The notes under the pieces: generated by a model
What the model was told of the DNA's origin: nothing
Seen by the model: the letters and a program-made list of their open reading frames with translations, nothing else
The model's database searches: none
Translations under genes and position numbers: made by a program
Origin: Fidelibacterota bacterium
GTDB taxonomy: Bacteria > Fidelibacterota > Fidelibacteria > Fidelibacterales > DSDE01
Assembly: GCA_011049095.1 (NCBI GenBank)
Contig: DSDE01000134.1
Location: 1-6,044 of the forward strand
Length of the DNA: 6,044 nt
Direction of reading: 5' to 3'
In this document: piece after piece, positions 1-6,044 of the stretch
Position numbering within the stretch: position 1 is the first letter of the stretch
Layout of the letters: every line of letters begins with the position of its first letter

Positions 1-3000
1 CTATTAAATCAATTCTAAAACCATTTGATTCATAAACTTGTGAAAGATTTCCCGCTAGATCAACCGCTTTCACCTGTCCAATGATATAGTCGTCATTTTG
101 CAGTGAGAGCCCGCCAAAAGCAGCATGATTGGTATCGATTATGCTCTGCCAATCCGTTAAATGCGTACCATCCTGAAGCCGCAACCTGGCCTCATAATGG
201 CTGATCCCTGAAAGATCATCAGTGAAATATTCCCATCGAAAATGGACGCTATCTGTCTGATTGCTGTAGAATAAATCGCCGCTTAATGAATCTGCCGGTC
301 CATCCCAGACTGCATAGCCGATGGGAGCTAAGGTATCGGCTATTACCGAATCTGCAGAAACGAGCCAGTCGCTGAAATTACCTGCTATATCATAAGCTTT
401 TAAGGTAGCCCATATTGGCATCCCCGTTTCCAGATTCAAGTCATAAAATGTATAAGTATCAATATTTTCAACTGTTATCCAGCCTGTAAGCTCGTTGCCG
501 CCAGCCTGATAGCCTAAAGCTAATTCAAACATTGAAAGAATTTTTGCGTCGCTGGCAGTCCATTGTACTTTTAGGGTGTCTGTTTGTCCCGTGAAAATCA
601 TCGGCTCAGCACTTTCCCCAATCCAGAGATTCTCAATGACCGGATTCTCCTTATCAACCCGCACGCCATCGCTGCTGACGACTTCAGAATTATTATTGAC
701 AGAATCTGTGGCATAGACATTCACATAATAAGTTGTGCCATGAGAAATCTCTACGTTTGAGATTATGAAACTGGTGTCGCCTTCTAAATAAAACCAGTTA
801 TAAATCAAGTTTTCACCGCCCGGGGTCGTACCAATAGAAACAAAATAACCAGCAACGCCCGATTCTGAATCAGAAAAACCGGTCCATCGTGCGGAGATAA
901 TACTACTGTCATTTGTCCAGTCCAGCTCACCTTCCAGACCATCAAAAACCTGTCCGGCAAGAGGCGCAGCTAAGTCAGCTTTAGTGCTGTCTCCCCGCAC
1001 CCTTTCAGAATACTGGCCACTGCTGTCGATAGCCGCCACATAAGGATAATAGGCTGTGTTGTGATTTAAAATCAGTGTATCGATGATGACAGAGCTTTGT
1101 TCAGGCGCTACGAGATGGTAGCCGACAAAAGCTTCAGGATCATCCAGACTGCCTACAGAGATTTCAAAATATTCGATGCCTTCATCATCACTGAACCCGT
1201 TCCAGGAAAAGGCGATTTGGCTGCTGCTCCACTCTGGTCCTGGAATAATCGTACCGGCACTGGGCGGCATATCGCGATACAATTCGTGTGCACCCATATC
1301 TATACGAGAATTTTGCACACGGGGATTTCCCCAATAATCAACAGGAGGAAGCCCCAAAGCACTGGTATCTGGTGTGCCGGCATTGATACAGGGCGATTCC
1401 AGCGTTAAATGCAGGTCCATATAGGTGCTGTCAGCCAGCCTTGGATCTGTGTCGAGCATACCATCTGTACTCAAACTATTATGTTCAATGTTGCTGTAAC
1501 TCACATCCCAGTTGCCATTGATCATATTCAGTGGAAACTGATCCCAGCTATAGATAATATTATTTTTCAAATTAACAGAAGGAATTGCAAGCTCAGTATA
1601 ATCATTTACTTCTATGGCATACGAGGAGCTTCGGCTGCCAAATACCGTATTATTATAGAAGTGAAAATTAACAGCCGTACTGCCGCTATTGGCTAAAATA
1701 ATCATAGACTCATCATAGCTGGCATAAGGAAATGCCTGGTATTCAAGATTGCGGAAAAAGTAGTTGTTTCTAACATAGAGATTTGCCGCCTCAGCCCGTA
1801 TAGCTGTTCCGTTATTTTTAAATTCATTAGCTTCTATTGTGATATCGCCGCCAGTATTTCCGGAAGGCACAACGATTCCATCAAGCTGATTGAAATTATT
1901 CCCTATGATATTTACTTTTTCAAATGACATGCTGCGCAGCTCAATAGCCCGATTCATCATGCTTTTATTGCTGCTGAAGAAATTGTTATCGAGGATATTC
2001 AGCTCGCTGGCTACCGCATAGAGCATTCCATATCCAGAGCTTCCCTCAGAATAGAGAAAATCACAATGCTCAATTTCACCTGAAGCGCCGTCAGAATAGA
2101 TAGCCATACTCCGCAGAGCGCTCATATCAAATGTAACATGAGAAGCTTTAAAACTACTGTTATTGAGATAGATGCCCCTTGGATATAAAGTGGAGAGTGA
2201 GCTGCCGGAAAACGCGACATATTCCAGCGTCACAATACCGCTATTATAAACCTCTATCAGATTCGTGGGATAGTCGCTATCTGAAGCGCTGCCATAGTCT
2301 ATGACAAAATGGCGTAATGCCTGATTTTCTAGATTATGTATCTCAATGCCATTCAAATAATCAGTTCCTTCATAAGGTGTAAAAATTACCTGATTATCGA
2401 CTTCACCGGTGATATTAATAACACCATAGCTGATAATTTTCGGCATAATCGTACTTTTGGTCAACTGCTGCTTCGCCATATAGACTATAGCTCCGGCATT
2501 AATATTGAGTGCGCCTTCTGAAGTGATTGTAAGCTCACCTTGGATTATCACCGTATCGCCGGTGGCAATAGTTACATTTTCTGTAATTACTCCGCTCAGC
2601 ACCGGATAATTATACTGGGAAACTCCTTCACCACGTAAATGCAGCGGCAAATATTCATCCTGTTGCCCGGTGATGTTATATTCTCCAAAAGAGGGATTTG
2701 GACTGTCAGTTTCATTTGGAAGGTATTGGATATGAATCACATAATTACTCATAGGAAAAATTGTATCGCCGACCAAAAGAGGATTCATCACCTTAAAGGC
2801 GTTATTATCATTCCGACCAAAAGAGCTAGCAACAGTGATGAATGTATCCTGACTAGAAATATTTGAAATAGTGATGCTGTCTTCATTTACACTGCCGTAA
2901 GGCGCCATCCCAAAATCCAGTGTATCGGGAACTACACTCAGATAGCTGTAGCTCACAAACTGATTTTCCAGCGCGCCCAGATCAATCCGGCCGCCAAAAA

Positions 3001-6000
3001 GCCTGGGCTGACCAATGGCATCAAAATTGTAGTCACTAAGATCCACATACTTATTCCCGGCATTTATGAATGGCGATGCATCAGTAAGCTCAAAACCACT
3101 CAGCAGAGAGTCCGGCGATTCATAAAGAGGGTCTCCTCTATTCTCATTTCCTGAATTGATATTTATATTATAGTCTGGAAAGGCGTTATTGTGAAAACCA
3201 TTGTATGAAATATTCACGGGGAATTCTGAATAGATTGCCAATCCATCTGCGTAAGAATGGGAATGATTGCTAAAAATATTATGGTGAATCTCTAAACTGG
3301 TGTCTGAATTTAGATAGATGCCACTGCCTCGATTTTGGCTGGCTTCTATTCCACTGCTGGCGCTGCGGCTCTGGTTAATATCAAAAGTATTGTGGGCAAT
3401 TTTTGCTGCTGAGCTAAAAACGGCAATGGCGCCACCATAGCCGTTTTCTTCGTCAATATCATTGGTGCAGGCAATATTTTCATGAAAGACATTTCCAATA
3501 ATATCAGTAGCTGTTTCAGACCAACTGTTAAGCCATATAGCGCCGCCATAACCACTTGTGCCGCCATAAGCTGCAGCCCAGTTAAGATTAAAAAAATTAT
3601 TTTGGATAAGCGGTACGAGAGACCCTGTATCTATCGCAATCACACCGCCATATCCGCCACCTGTATTGCCGCCAGTGTTTCGATAGAAGGTATTATTTTT
3701 TATGATTGGATTTGCATTTTCTAAATAAATGGCGCCACCAAAGCCAAAGTCATCCCCTGCGCGGTTGGATTCAAAATAATTATCAGCCAACAGCCCCTTT
3801 GCACCACTGGTGTAAGCAATGGCGCCACCAAAACCCTCAGACCAATAGGCAGCTTTATTATTTTTAAATGTACAATCAGAAATATTGGCTTCAGAACTCA
3901 TTACAAAAACCGCCGCACCCACACCCTTATCACTGTATTTCTGATTGCTCCTTTTCTCACCCTGGAGCATGGCGTAGTTATATTGGAAAAAAGAGTTTTC
4001 CAGATTTAACATACTGCCAAATGTGACAGCAATAGCGCCACCGTTGTTTACTCCCGATAATTTGCCCTTATTAAATTCAAATTTGCAGTTCAAAATATCT
4101 ACATGTGCCGTATTTTTAATGAGAATCGCACCACCATAGTAAGTATTATCACTTCCTTCCAGGCTGCAATTGCTGATATTCAGGCCCTGGATTACCACCG
4201 GATCAGATATCATCGCGCCGTCAATCACCATAAAACCCCGCACACCAAGACCAGAGAATTGGACAAATTCAGACGAAGGGGTAGCGCTATAAAATGTTTC
4301 TTCCAGATCTTTTATGGCTGAGCTAATCCGCAATGATTTGTTGATCGGCATCTCATAAGAATGATAATACGTGGAGGCTATCCCCTCTGTATAGCCAATA
4401 AGGATTTCATCACCATCAATGGCTGAGCTGACGGCCTTCTCCAGACTGGCAAATGGCGTGCTCCAGCTATAGCCGTCATTGCTGTCGTTGCCTGATTTTT
4501 CTACGAACCAGGTACGGTTCCCCTGACTGAGAGCTGCAAATTCTGTATTGCCATAGGCGCCCATATTAATGCGACCGCCATTGGGCAGTGGCTCATTGCT
4601 GTAATCAAGACTCGGGTCTCCTGCATCAATTGCCGGTGAACCAGCCATTAATGTAAACTCTGAGTTCGCTGCATCTGTAAAAAGTGGGTCGATGTCAATA
4701 TTGAAGCGATAATCTCCGGAAAAATAGGCCCCGGCTGCCAGAACAAAGGCATCTTTACCCCCTTCAATATCAGAATATTTAAAATTAGGGTCAGCGCTAT
4801 CGTTAGCCAGATAGATTTGATTGGAACCTGTATCGGCGCTATTTCCCCAAATGATATTGCTGTTGAGTGTGGGACTGCTTTCACTAAAAGCCATTCCACC
4901 ACCAATCATTTTCGCATGGTTATAGGCGATGGTATTATTGGTGATGGCAGTGCTTGCGTTTTCAGCAAAGACCAATGCACCGCCAAGCTGATTTGAACTA
5001 TTATTGACAAAAAGATTATTCTCCAATATTCCGCTTGCACTACCTGCAGCGCTTAACGCACCACCATTTGACTCTGCACTATTTTCCGAAAAATGATTTT
5101 TAAGAATCTCAGGGTTAGCCGATCCGCCCAAATAGAGCGCTCCACCACTTGTTGTTGCAATATTATTTAGAAAATCGTTGTTGATGAAAGCTGACGTCGA
5201 TCCTTCGCCAATATTTATTGCACCGCCAATCATCGCCTTATTTGCAAAAAAGGTATTCTCAACAATCAGTCCCTGGCTGGCGTTGATGGCCAATGCACCG
5301 CCATATCCGGCAGTATTTTCGCTGAAATAATTCTTGCGCAAAATGCCATCAAAGCCAATCAGAGCCATTGCACCGCCCTGAGACATTGACCAGTTATGAT
5401 AAAACTGACAATTTTCGATGCGCAGTTTTGGTGCATTATTCACGTAGATTGCCGCGCCATCAGGCTCATCACCATAAGCTTTGGCAAATTCAAAATAGAC
5501 ATATTCCAGAATGCTGCTGTCATTGGATGCGCTGATATTGTCAAAATGAATGCCATCCCAGCCGCCAAGCCCGGTATCGGGAATTTTAAAGCCTGCTGTA
5601 TCCCACATTGTGAAACTAACATAAGAACTGCTATTTCCCTGAGCCAGAAGCCGGCCATGCACTTGAATACGATGATGACCATGAATCGTCAGATTGACGC
5701 CCGGCCCCATCGAAAGTGTTGCTCCATCAGCAATCTCTAAATCACCATAAAGAGGGTTTGTCGGCCAAGTCCAAGACTCATCTTCACTGATGATGCCGTG
5801 CAGCGCGCTCTGATTTTCGAAAGCGCCTATGTCAACCCTGCCTCGCCAAACACGGGGATTTCCATCAATATCTTGGGGTAAAAGCCCCAAGCCACTCGTA
5901 TCCGGCGTCCCCGCGTGAATTGCTGGACTGTAATCTAAAAGCCTGGGATCAAAATTGGTATCATTATGATTGACCATCTGCGGCTCTTTATAAATCATTC

Positions 6001-6044
6001 CCTCACCCTTTTCAGCAGTTCGTCCTATGAGGCAATAATTGGTA
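1..6044 (-). CDS. Giant modular beta-helix / fibronectin III-like surface protein, partial at both ends
   Basis: One minus-strand frame (complete codons 6043 to 2) runs through the window for 2,014 codons. Reading all plus-strand triplets in this phase, I found no tta, cta or tca, hence no stop and no sign of a frameshift. The order is: end of a beta-helix module, two Pmp-like beta-helix modules, an Ig-like choice-of-anchor D domain, a third beta-helix module, then four fibronectin III-like domains. The composition is that of an exported protein: rich in Asn, Gly, Ser and Asp, with only 8 Cys. No signal peptide, membrane segment, catalytic motif or sorting signal is visible, as both termini lie outside. 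By family knowledge such proteins are secreted or anchored at the cell surface and serve in adhesion or glycan contact; the specific role is unknown. No neighbouring gene is in view, so operon context cannot be judged. The frame is near certain, the domain types good, the function only inferred. Confidence 0.95.
2..331 (-). other. Fibronectin III-like domain 4, ending at the window edge (residues 1905-2014)
   Basis: The core Trp at residue 1937 lies in FRWEYFTDDLSGISHYEARL, and the late strand is QVKAVDLAGNLSQ. The end reads SNGFRIDLI, equivalent to the SSDGVRVD end of domain 2, so this domain appears complete and the protein continues past position 1 into another domain or the C-terminal region. 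Trp-to-Trp spacing from domain 3 is 109 residues. An out-of-frame TAA TAG lies at the edge (positions 1-6) but does not end this frame. Confidence 0.8.
332..646 (-). other. Fibronectin III-like domain 3, divergent (residues 1800-1904)
   Basis: The domain has a core Trp at residue 1828 (VQWTASDAKILSMFELALG), GWITVENIDTYTFYDLNLE, and the late strand WATLKAYDIAGNFSDW. It keeps the fold pattern and the spacing to its neighbours (108 residues between Trp positions). It lacks the acidic 'D.eSGI' loop found in the other three, which read DDEGI, DSESGV and DDLSGI. The linker to the next domain is SVIADTLAP. Confidence 0.75.
647..973 (-). other. Fibronectin III-like domain 2 (residues 1691-1799)
   Basis: This is the clearest of the four domains. 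It carries the core Trp at residue 1720 in ARWTGFSDSESGVAGYFVSI, GTTPGGENL in the middle, and TTYYVNVYATDSVNNNSE followed by SSDGVRVDKENP, which matches the typical C-terminal edge and linker of such domains ('SSDGv.vD...P'). The core Trp lies 106 residues after that of domain 1. It is most likely structural or binding. Confidence 0.85.
974..1279 (-). other. Fibronectin III-like domain 1 (residues 1589-1690)
   Basis: This beta-sandwich domain of about 100 residues has PPSAGTIIPG at its start, the core Trp at residue 1614 in FSWNGFSDDEGIEYFEISVG, and the late strand TAYYPYVAAIDSSGQ. The acidic GFSDDEGI loop after the Trp recurs in domains 2 and 4. Tandem fibronectin III-like domains of this kind commonly act as spacers or carbohydrate- or protein-binding units in exported bacterial proteins. 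This domain follows directly on the MGAHEL end of beta-helix module C. Confidence 0.8.
1283..1396 (-). repeat. Closing motif copy 4, SPCINAGTPDTS ... DMGAHE (residues 1550-1587)
   Basis: This 38-residue copy is the closest match to copy 1: same length, no gaps, and 25 of 38 residues identical by hand alignment, including AGTPDTS, GNPRV and D.GA.E. At the DNA level both contain acacggggatttcc (1317-1330 and 5850-5863) and aagccccaa (1349-1357 and 5882-5890), with the same offset of 4,533 bases. It ends module C, and the fibronectin III-like domains begin one residue later. Confidence 0.85.
1283..2623 (-). other. Right-handed parallel beta-helix module C (residues 1141-1587)
   Basis: The module opens with a cap related to that of module A: LSGVITENVTIATGDTVII, GELTITSEGALNINAGAIVYM, then INITGEVDNQVIFTPYEG and LNGIEIHN. 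Rungs follow from about residue 1290 (GIYLNNSSF) to 1499 (NNIIYS), with Asn-rich turns such as HCDFLYS, DNNFFSSN, GNNFNQLDG, ANEFKNNG and RNNYFFRN. Unlike modules A and B, these rungs lack the GGA turn. The end shows WDVSYSNIEHN, TDPRLAD and the closing SPCINAG ... MGAHE motif. No catalytic motif is seen. I infer an elongated structural or binding domain. Confidence 0.83.
2624..2959 (-). other. Ig-like choice-of-anchor D / ASH (HYDIN-like) domain (residues 1029-1140)
   Basis: The segment starts with LSVVPDTLDFG, continues with SITISNISSQDTFITV and YVIHIQYLP, and ends LPLHLRGEG. This matches the general form of the family: 'l.v.P..ldFG.v..G......v.i.N.g...l.v', then 'v.i.f.P', then 'v.L.G.G'. 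Such domains of about 110 residues are seven-stranded beta sandwiches related to ASPM/SPD-2/Hydin domains and are frequent in secreted bacterial proteins as spacers or binding units. Here the domain lies between two beta-helix modules, with no linker to module C beyond a few residues. A short acidic and proline-containing insertion (NETDSPNPSFGE) sits before the last strands. The family call is good; its binding partner is unknown. Confidence 0.75.
2966..3076 (-). repeat. Closing motif copy 3, SPFINAG ... DLGALENQ (residues 990-1026)
   Basis: This 37-residue copy reads SPFINAGNKY, then AIGQPRLFGGRIDLGALE, and ends beta-helix module B. Compared with copies 1 and 4 it lacks the TPDTS segment and carries KYVDLSDYNF there instead. 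The choice-of-anchor D-like domain follows almost at once. Confidence 0.85.
3185..4135 (-). repeat. Pmp-like rung array in module B with extended loops (residues 637-953)
   Basis: Rungs are marked by GGAILI, GGAIAV, GAAVFV, GGAIAY, GGAIYL, GGVIAI, GGAIWL, GGAIAV, GSGIYL and DGLAIY, with coil motifs such as CKFEFN, SFFQYN, CTFKNN, NYFESN, NTFYRN, NFFNLN, NVFHEN, NTFDIN and NIFSNH. The pattern matches module A, but spacing is irregular because the segment between FxxN and the GG turn varies greatly, for example QGEKRSNQKYSDKGVG, NTGGNTGGGY and ACTNDIDEENGY. The last two rungs replace the double glycine with GSG or DG. In a parallel beta-helix these loops would project from one face. Confidence 0.87.
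3425..3830 (-). repeat. Three copies of a 13-bp repeat encoding GGAI rung turns
   Basis: The 13-mer aatggcgccacca occurs at 3425-3437, 3728-3740 and 3818-3830, always in the same codon phase, where its complement encodes the GGAI turn of a rung. Two of the copies share two further bases. Start-to-start distances are 303 and 90 bases, or 101 and 30 codons. Other GGA turns use different codons, so these three keep nucleotide as well as protein similarity. The repeat is a coding feature; I see no sign that it acts as a DNA site. Confidence 0.7.
4541..4639 (-). repeat. Closing motif copy 2, SPAIDAG ... NMGAYGN (residues 469-501)
   Basis: A 33-residue closing motif begins SPAIDAGDPSLDYSNE, passes through PLPNGGRI and ends NMGAYGNTE. 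It is a widespread variant in which the final 'DiGAyE' reads NMGAYGN. It follows DPLFTD and marks the end of beta-helix module A. It is five residues shorter than copies 1 and 4 and differs from them in its central part. Confidence 0.85.
4841..5377 (-). repeat. Pmp-like GGA / FxxN rung array in module A, seven rungs (residues 223-401)
   Basis: Seven Gly-Gly turns (GGAMAL, GGALAI, GGAINI, GGALYL, GGALSA, GGALVF, GGGMAF) are spaced 25, 25, 27, 27, 27 and 27 residues apart. Six of the seven are followed by a motif of the FxxN type or close to it (FSEN, FFAN, FLNN, FSEN, FVNN, IAYN). This pairing is the signature of polymorphic outer membrane protein repeats, first described in chlamydial Pmp adhesins and common in bacterial beta-helices. 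The array ends at NIIWGN. The DNA of the rungs has diverged, so this is an old protein-level repeat rather than a recent tandem duplication. Confidence 0.9.
5810..6043 (-). other. End of an upstream beta-helix module with closing motif copy 1 (residues 1-78)
   Basis: The visible protein opens with NYCLIG, a long loop, then NFDPRLLDYSPAIHAG and a closing VDIGAFENQ. The same order of elements precedes the other closing motifs (YSDIEGG ... DPLF ... SPAIDAG; YSNIEHN ... DPRL ... SPCINAG). This stretch is therefore the tail of another beta-helix module whose rungs lie beyond position 6044, not an N-terminus. The 38-residue core from SPAI to GAFE (5929-5816) resembles choice-of-anchor Q domains, which follow right-handed parallel beta-helices. 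An in-frame ATG at 5998-5996 with purine-rich sequence before it is discussed and rejected as a start. Confidence 0.8.

Larger units (their letters stand above)
2966..4516 (-). other. Right-handed parallel beta-helix module B (residues 510-1026)
   Basis: After an eight-residue linker (FAALSQGN) the module opens with WFVEKSGNDSNDGYSW, STPFASLEKAV and IDGDEILIG (to about residue 550). This is the 'W.V...GnDsnDG.sw.tPfasl..A...a.dGD.I.v' entry found at the start of many secreted beta-helix and pectate-lyase-like proteins. It is a different cap from those of modules A and C. A segment with LRISSAI, FMVIDGA and VVIQGLNISNC leads into a long array of GG-containing rungs (from 637). The module ends with DPLYESPDS and the SPFINAG ... 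DLGALENQ motif. At 517 residues it is the longest of the three complete modules, partly because of long loops inserted before several GG turns. No enzyme active site is recognisable. Confidence 0.85.
4541..5809 (-). other. Right-handed parallel beta-helix module A (residues 79-501)
   Basis: The module begins with a cap: ISEDESWTW, then GDLEIADGATLSMGPG (about residues 100-115), GRLLAQG (130-136), YVSFT and GWDGIHF (161-167). This order (Trp segment, 'dG.TL...PG', 'GrLlAqG', 'vsFT', 'GWDGI.F') is the usual entry into a secreted bacterial beta-helix. Seven Pmp-like rungs follow (223-401). The module then shows NIIWGN, NQIYL, YSDIEGG and DPLFTD, and closes with the SPAIDAG ... NMGAYGN motif. Hydrophobic residues, Asn and Gly alternate in the way expected of stacked beta-strand coils. 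No catalytic residues like those of pectate lyases or other beta-helix enzymes are recognisable. I infer an elongated binding or spacer domain. Confidence 0.85.

Noticed and set aside
1..6. TAA TAG on the minus strand at the left edge, which could look like the end of the gene.
   Set aside because: These triplets are one base out of the coding phase, which reads GAT TTA ATA there. Ending here would need a frameshift, and the preceding sequence is well-formed domain sequence in the open frame.
1097..1696. Two adjacent plus-strand open frames of 103 and 95 codons as possible small genes.
   Set aside because: They are antisense to strong coding sequence (end of beta-helix module C and start of fibronectin III-like domain 1), have no recognisable domain or convincing ribosome binding site, and their open state follows from codon choice on the sense strand.
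3590..3596. A run of seven A (seven T on the coding strand) as a phase-variation or frameshifting site.
   Set aside because: It encodes NNFFN in a normal rung, the frame is intact on both sides, and a run of seven is unremarkable in moderately AT-rich coding DNA.
3346..3724. A minus-strand frame of 73 codons (3346-3567) and a plus-strand frame of 80 codons (3482-3724) in module B.
   Set aside because: Both are shadows of the GGA rung array; neither has a domain, and the main frame is unbroken with regular rung motifs.
4648..4905. A minus-strand frame of 85 codons with hydrophobic stretches resembling a membrane protein.
   Set aside because: It is a shifted reading of the end of module A, where the main frame reads NIIWGN ... 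YSDIEGG ... SPAIDAG. The hydrophobicity comes from reading Asn- and Ile-rich codons out of phase.
5396..5740. A plus-strand open frame of 114 codons and an overlapping minus-strand frame at 5440-5682.
   Set aside because: Both overlap the cap and first coils of module A in other frames. The giant frame shows clear family motifs (GRLLAQG, GWDGIHF, ENCQF) here, while these alternatives show none.
5980..6010. A possible internal start at ATG 5998-5996, preceded on the minus strand by purine-rich AAAAGGGTGAGGGA.
   Set aside because: The codons before it (NYCLIG ...) fit the loop that precedes the closing motif in the other modules, and what follows has no signal peptide and would begin with a closing motif without its helix. 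The purine run is better explained as Lys, Gly and Glu codons.
1..6044. A search for promoters, terminators, RNA genes, CRISPR arrays, insertion sequences and attachment sites.
   Set aside because: The window is coding throughout. I saw no regular spaced direct repeats, terminal inverted repeats or tRNA-like sequence; short repeats follow protein rung periodicity and codon phase.

Overview
The whole 6,044-base window lies inside one very large protein-coding gene on the minus strand. I read every codon of the frame whose first complete codon is 6043-6041 and whose last is 4-2. It holds 2,014 sense codons with no stop, and both ends run off the window, so the start, signal peptide, stop and C-terminal sorting region are not visible. 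Residue n below means the codon beginning at position 6046-3n. No intergenic DNA, RNA gene, mobile element or CRISPR array is visible.

The product is a modular secreted or surface protein. In protein order (right to left): the last loop and closing motif of an upstream beta-helix module (residues 1-78); beta-helix module A (79-501); an eight-residue linker; beta-helix module B (510-1026); an Ig-like domain of the choice-of-anchor D / ASH (HYDIN-like) type (1029-1140); beta-helix module C (1141-1587); and four tandem fibronectin type III-like domains (1589-2014), the last ending at the window edge. Each beta-helix module ends in a 'SPaInAG ... GAxE' motif as found in choice-of-anchor Q proteins; four copies punctuate the sequence. 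Modules A and B carry rungs with GGA(I/L) and FxxN motifs, as in polymorphic outer membrane protein (Pmp) repeats. Module C uses plainer Asn-rich rungs.

This architecture is typical of very large exported proteins from FCB-group bacteria and related candidate phyla (Bacteroidota, Cloacimonadota, Calditrichota, Marinimicrobia), often environmental or metagenomic genomes, where such proteins usually end in a type IX secretion or similar C-terminal sorting domain. That placement is inferred from domain style; no marker gene is present. The likely role is adhesion, cell-surface structure or glycan binding, but no catalytic site is recognisable. I see no new multi-gene system here. The interest lies in the internal architecture: repeated modules, two kinds of module cap, a best-matching pair of closing motifs 1,511 residues apart, and variable loops in module B.
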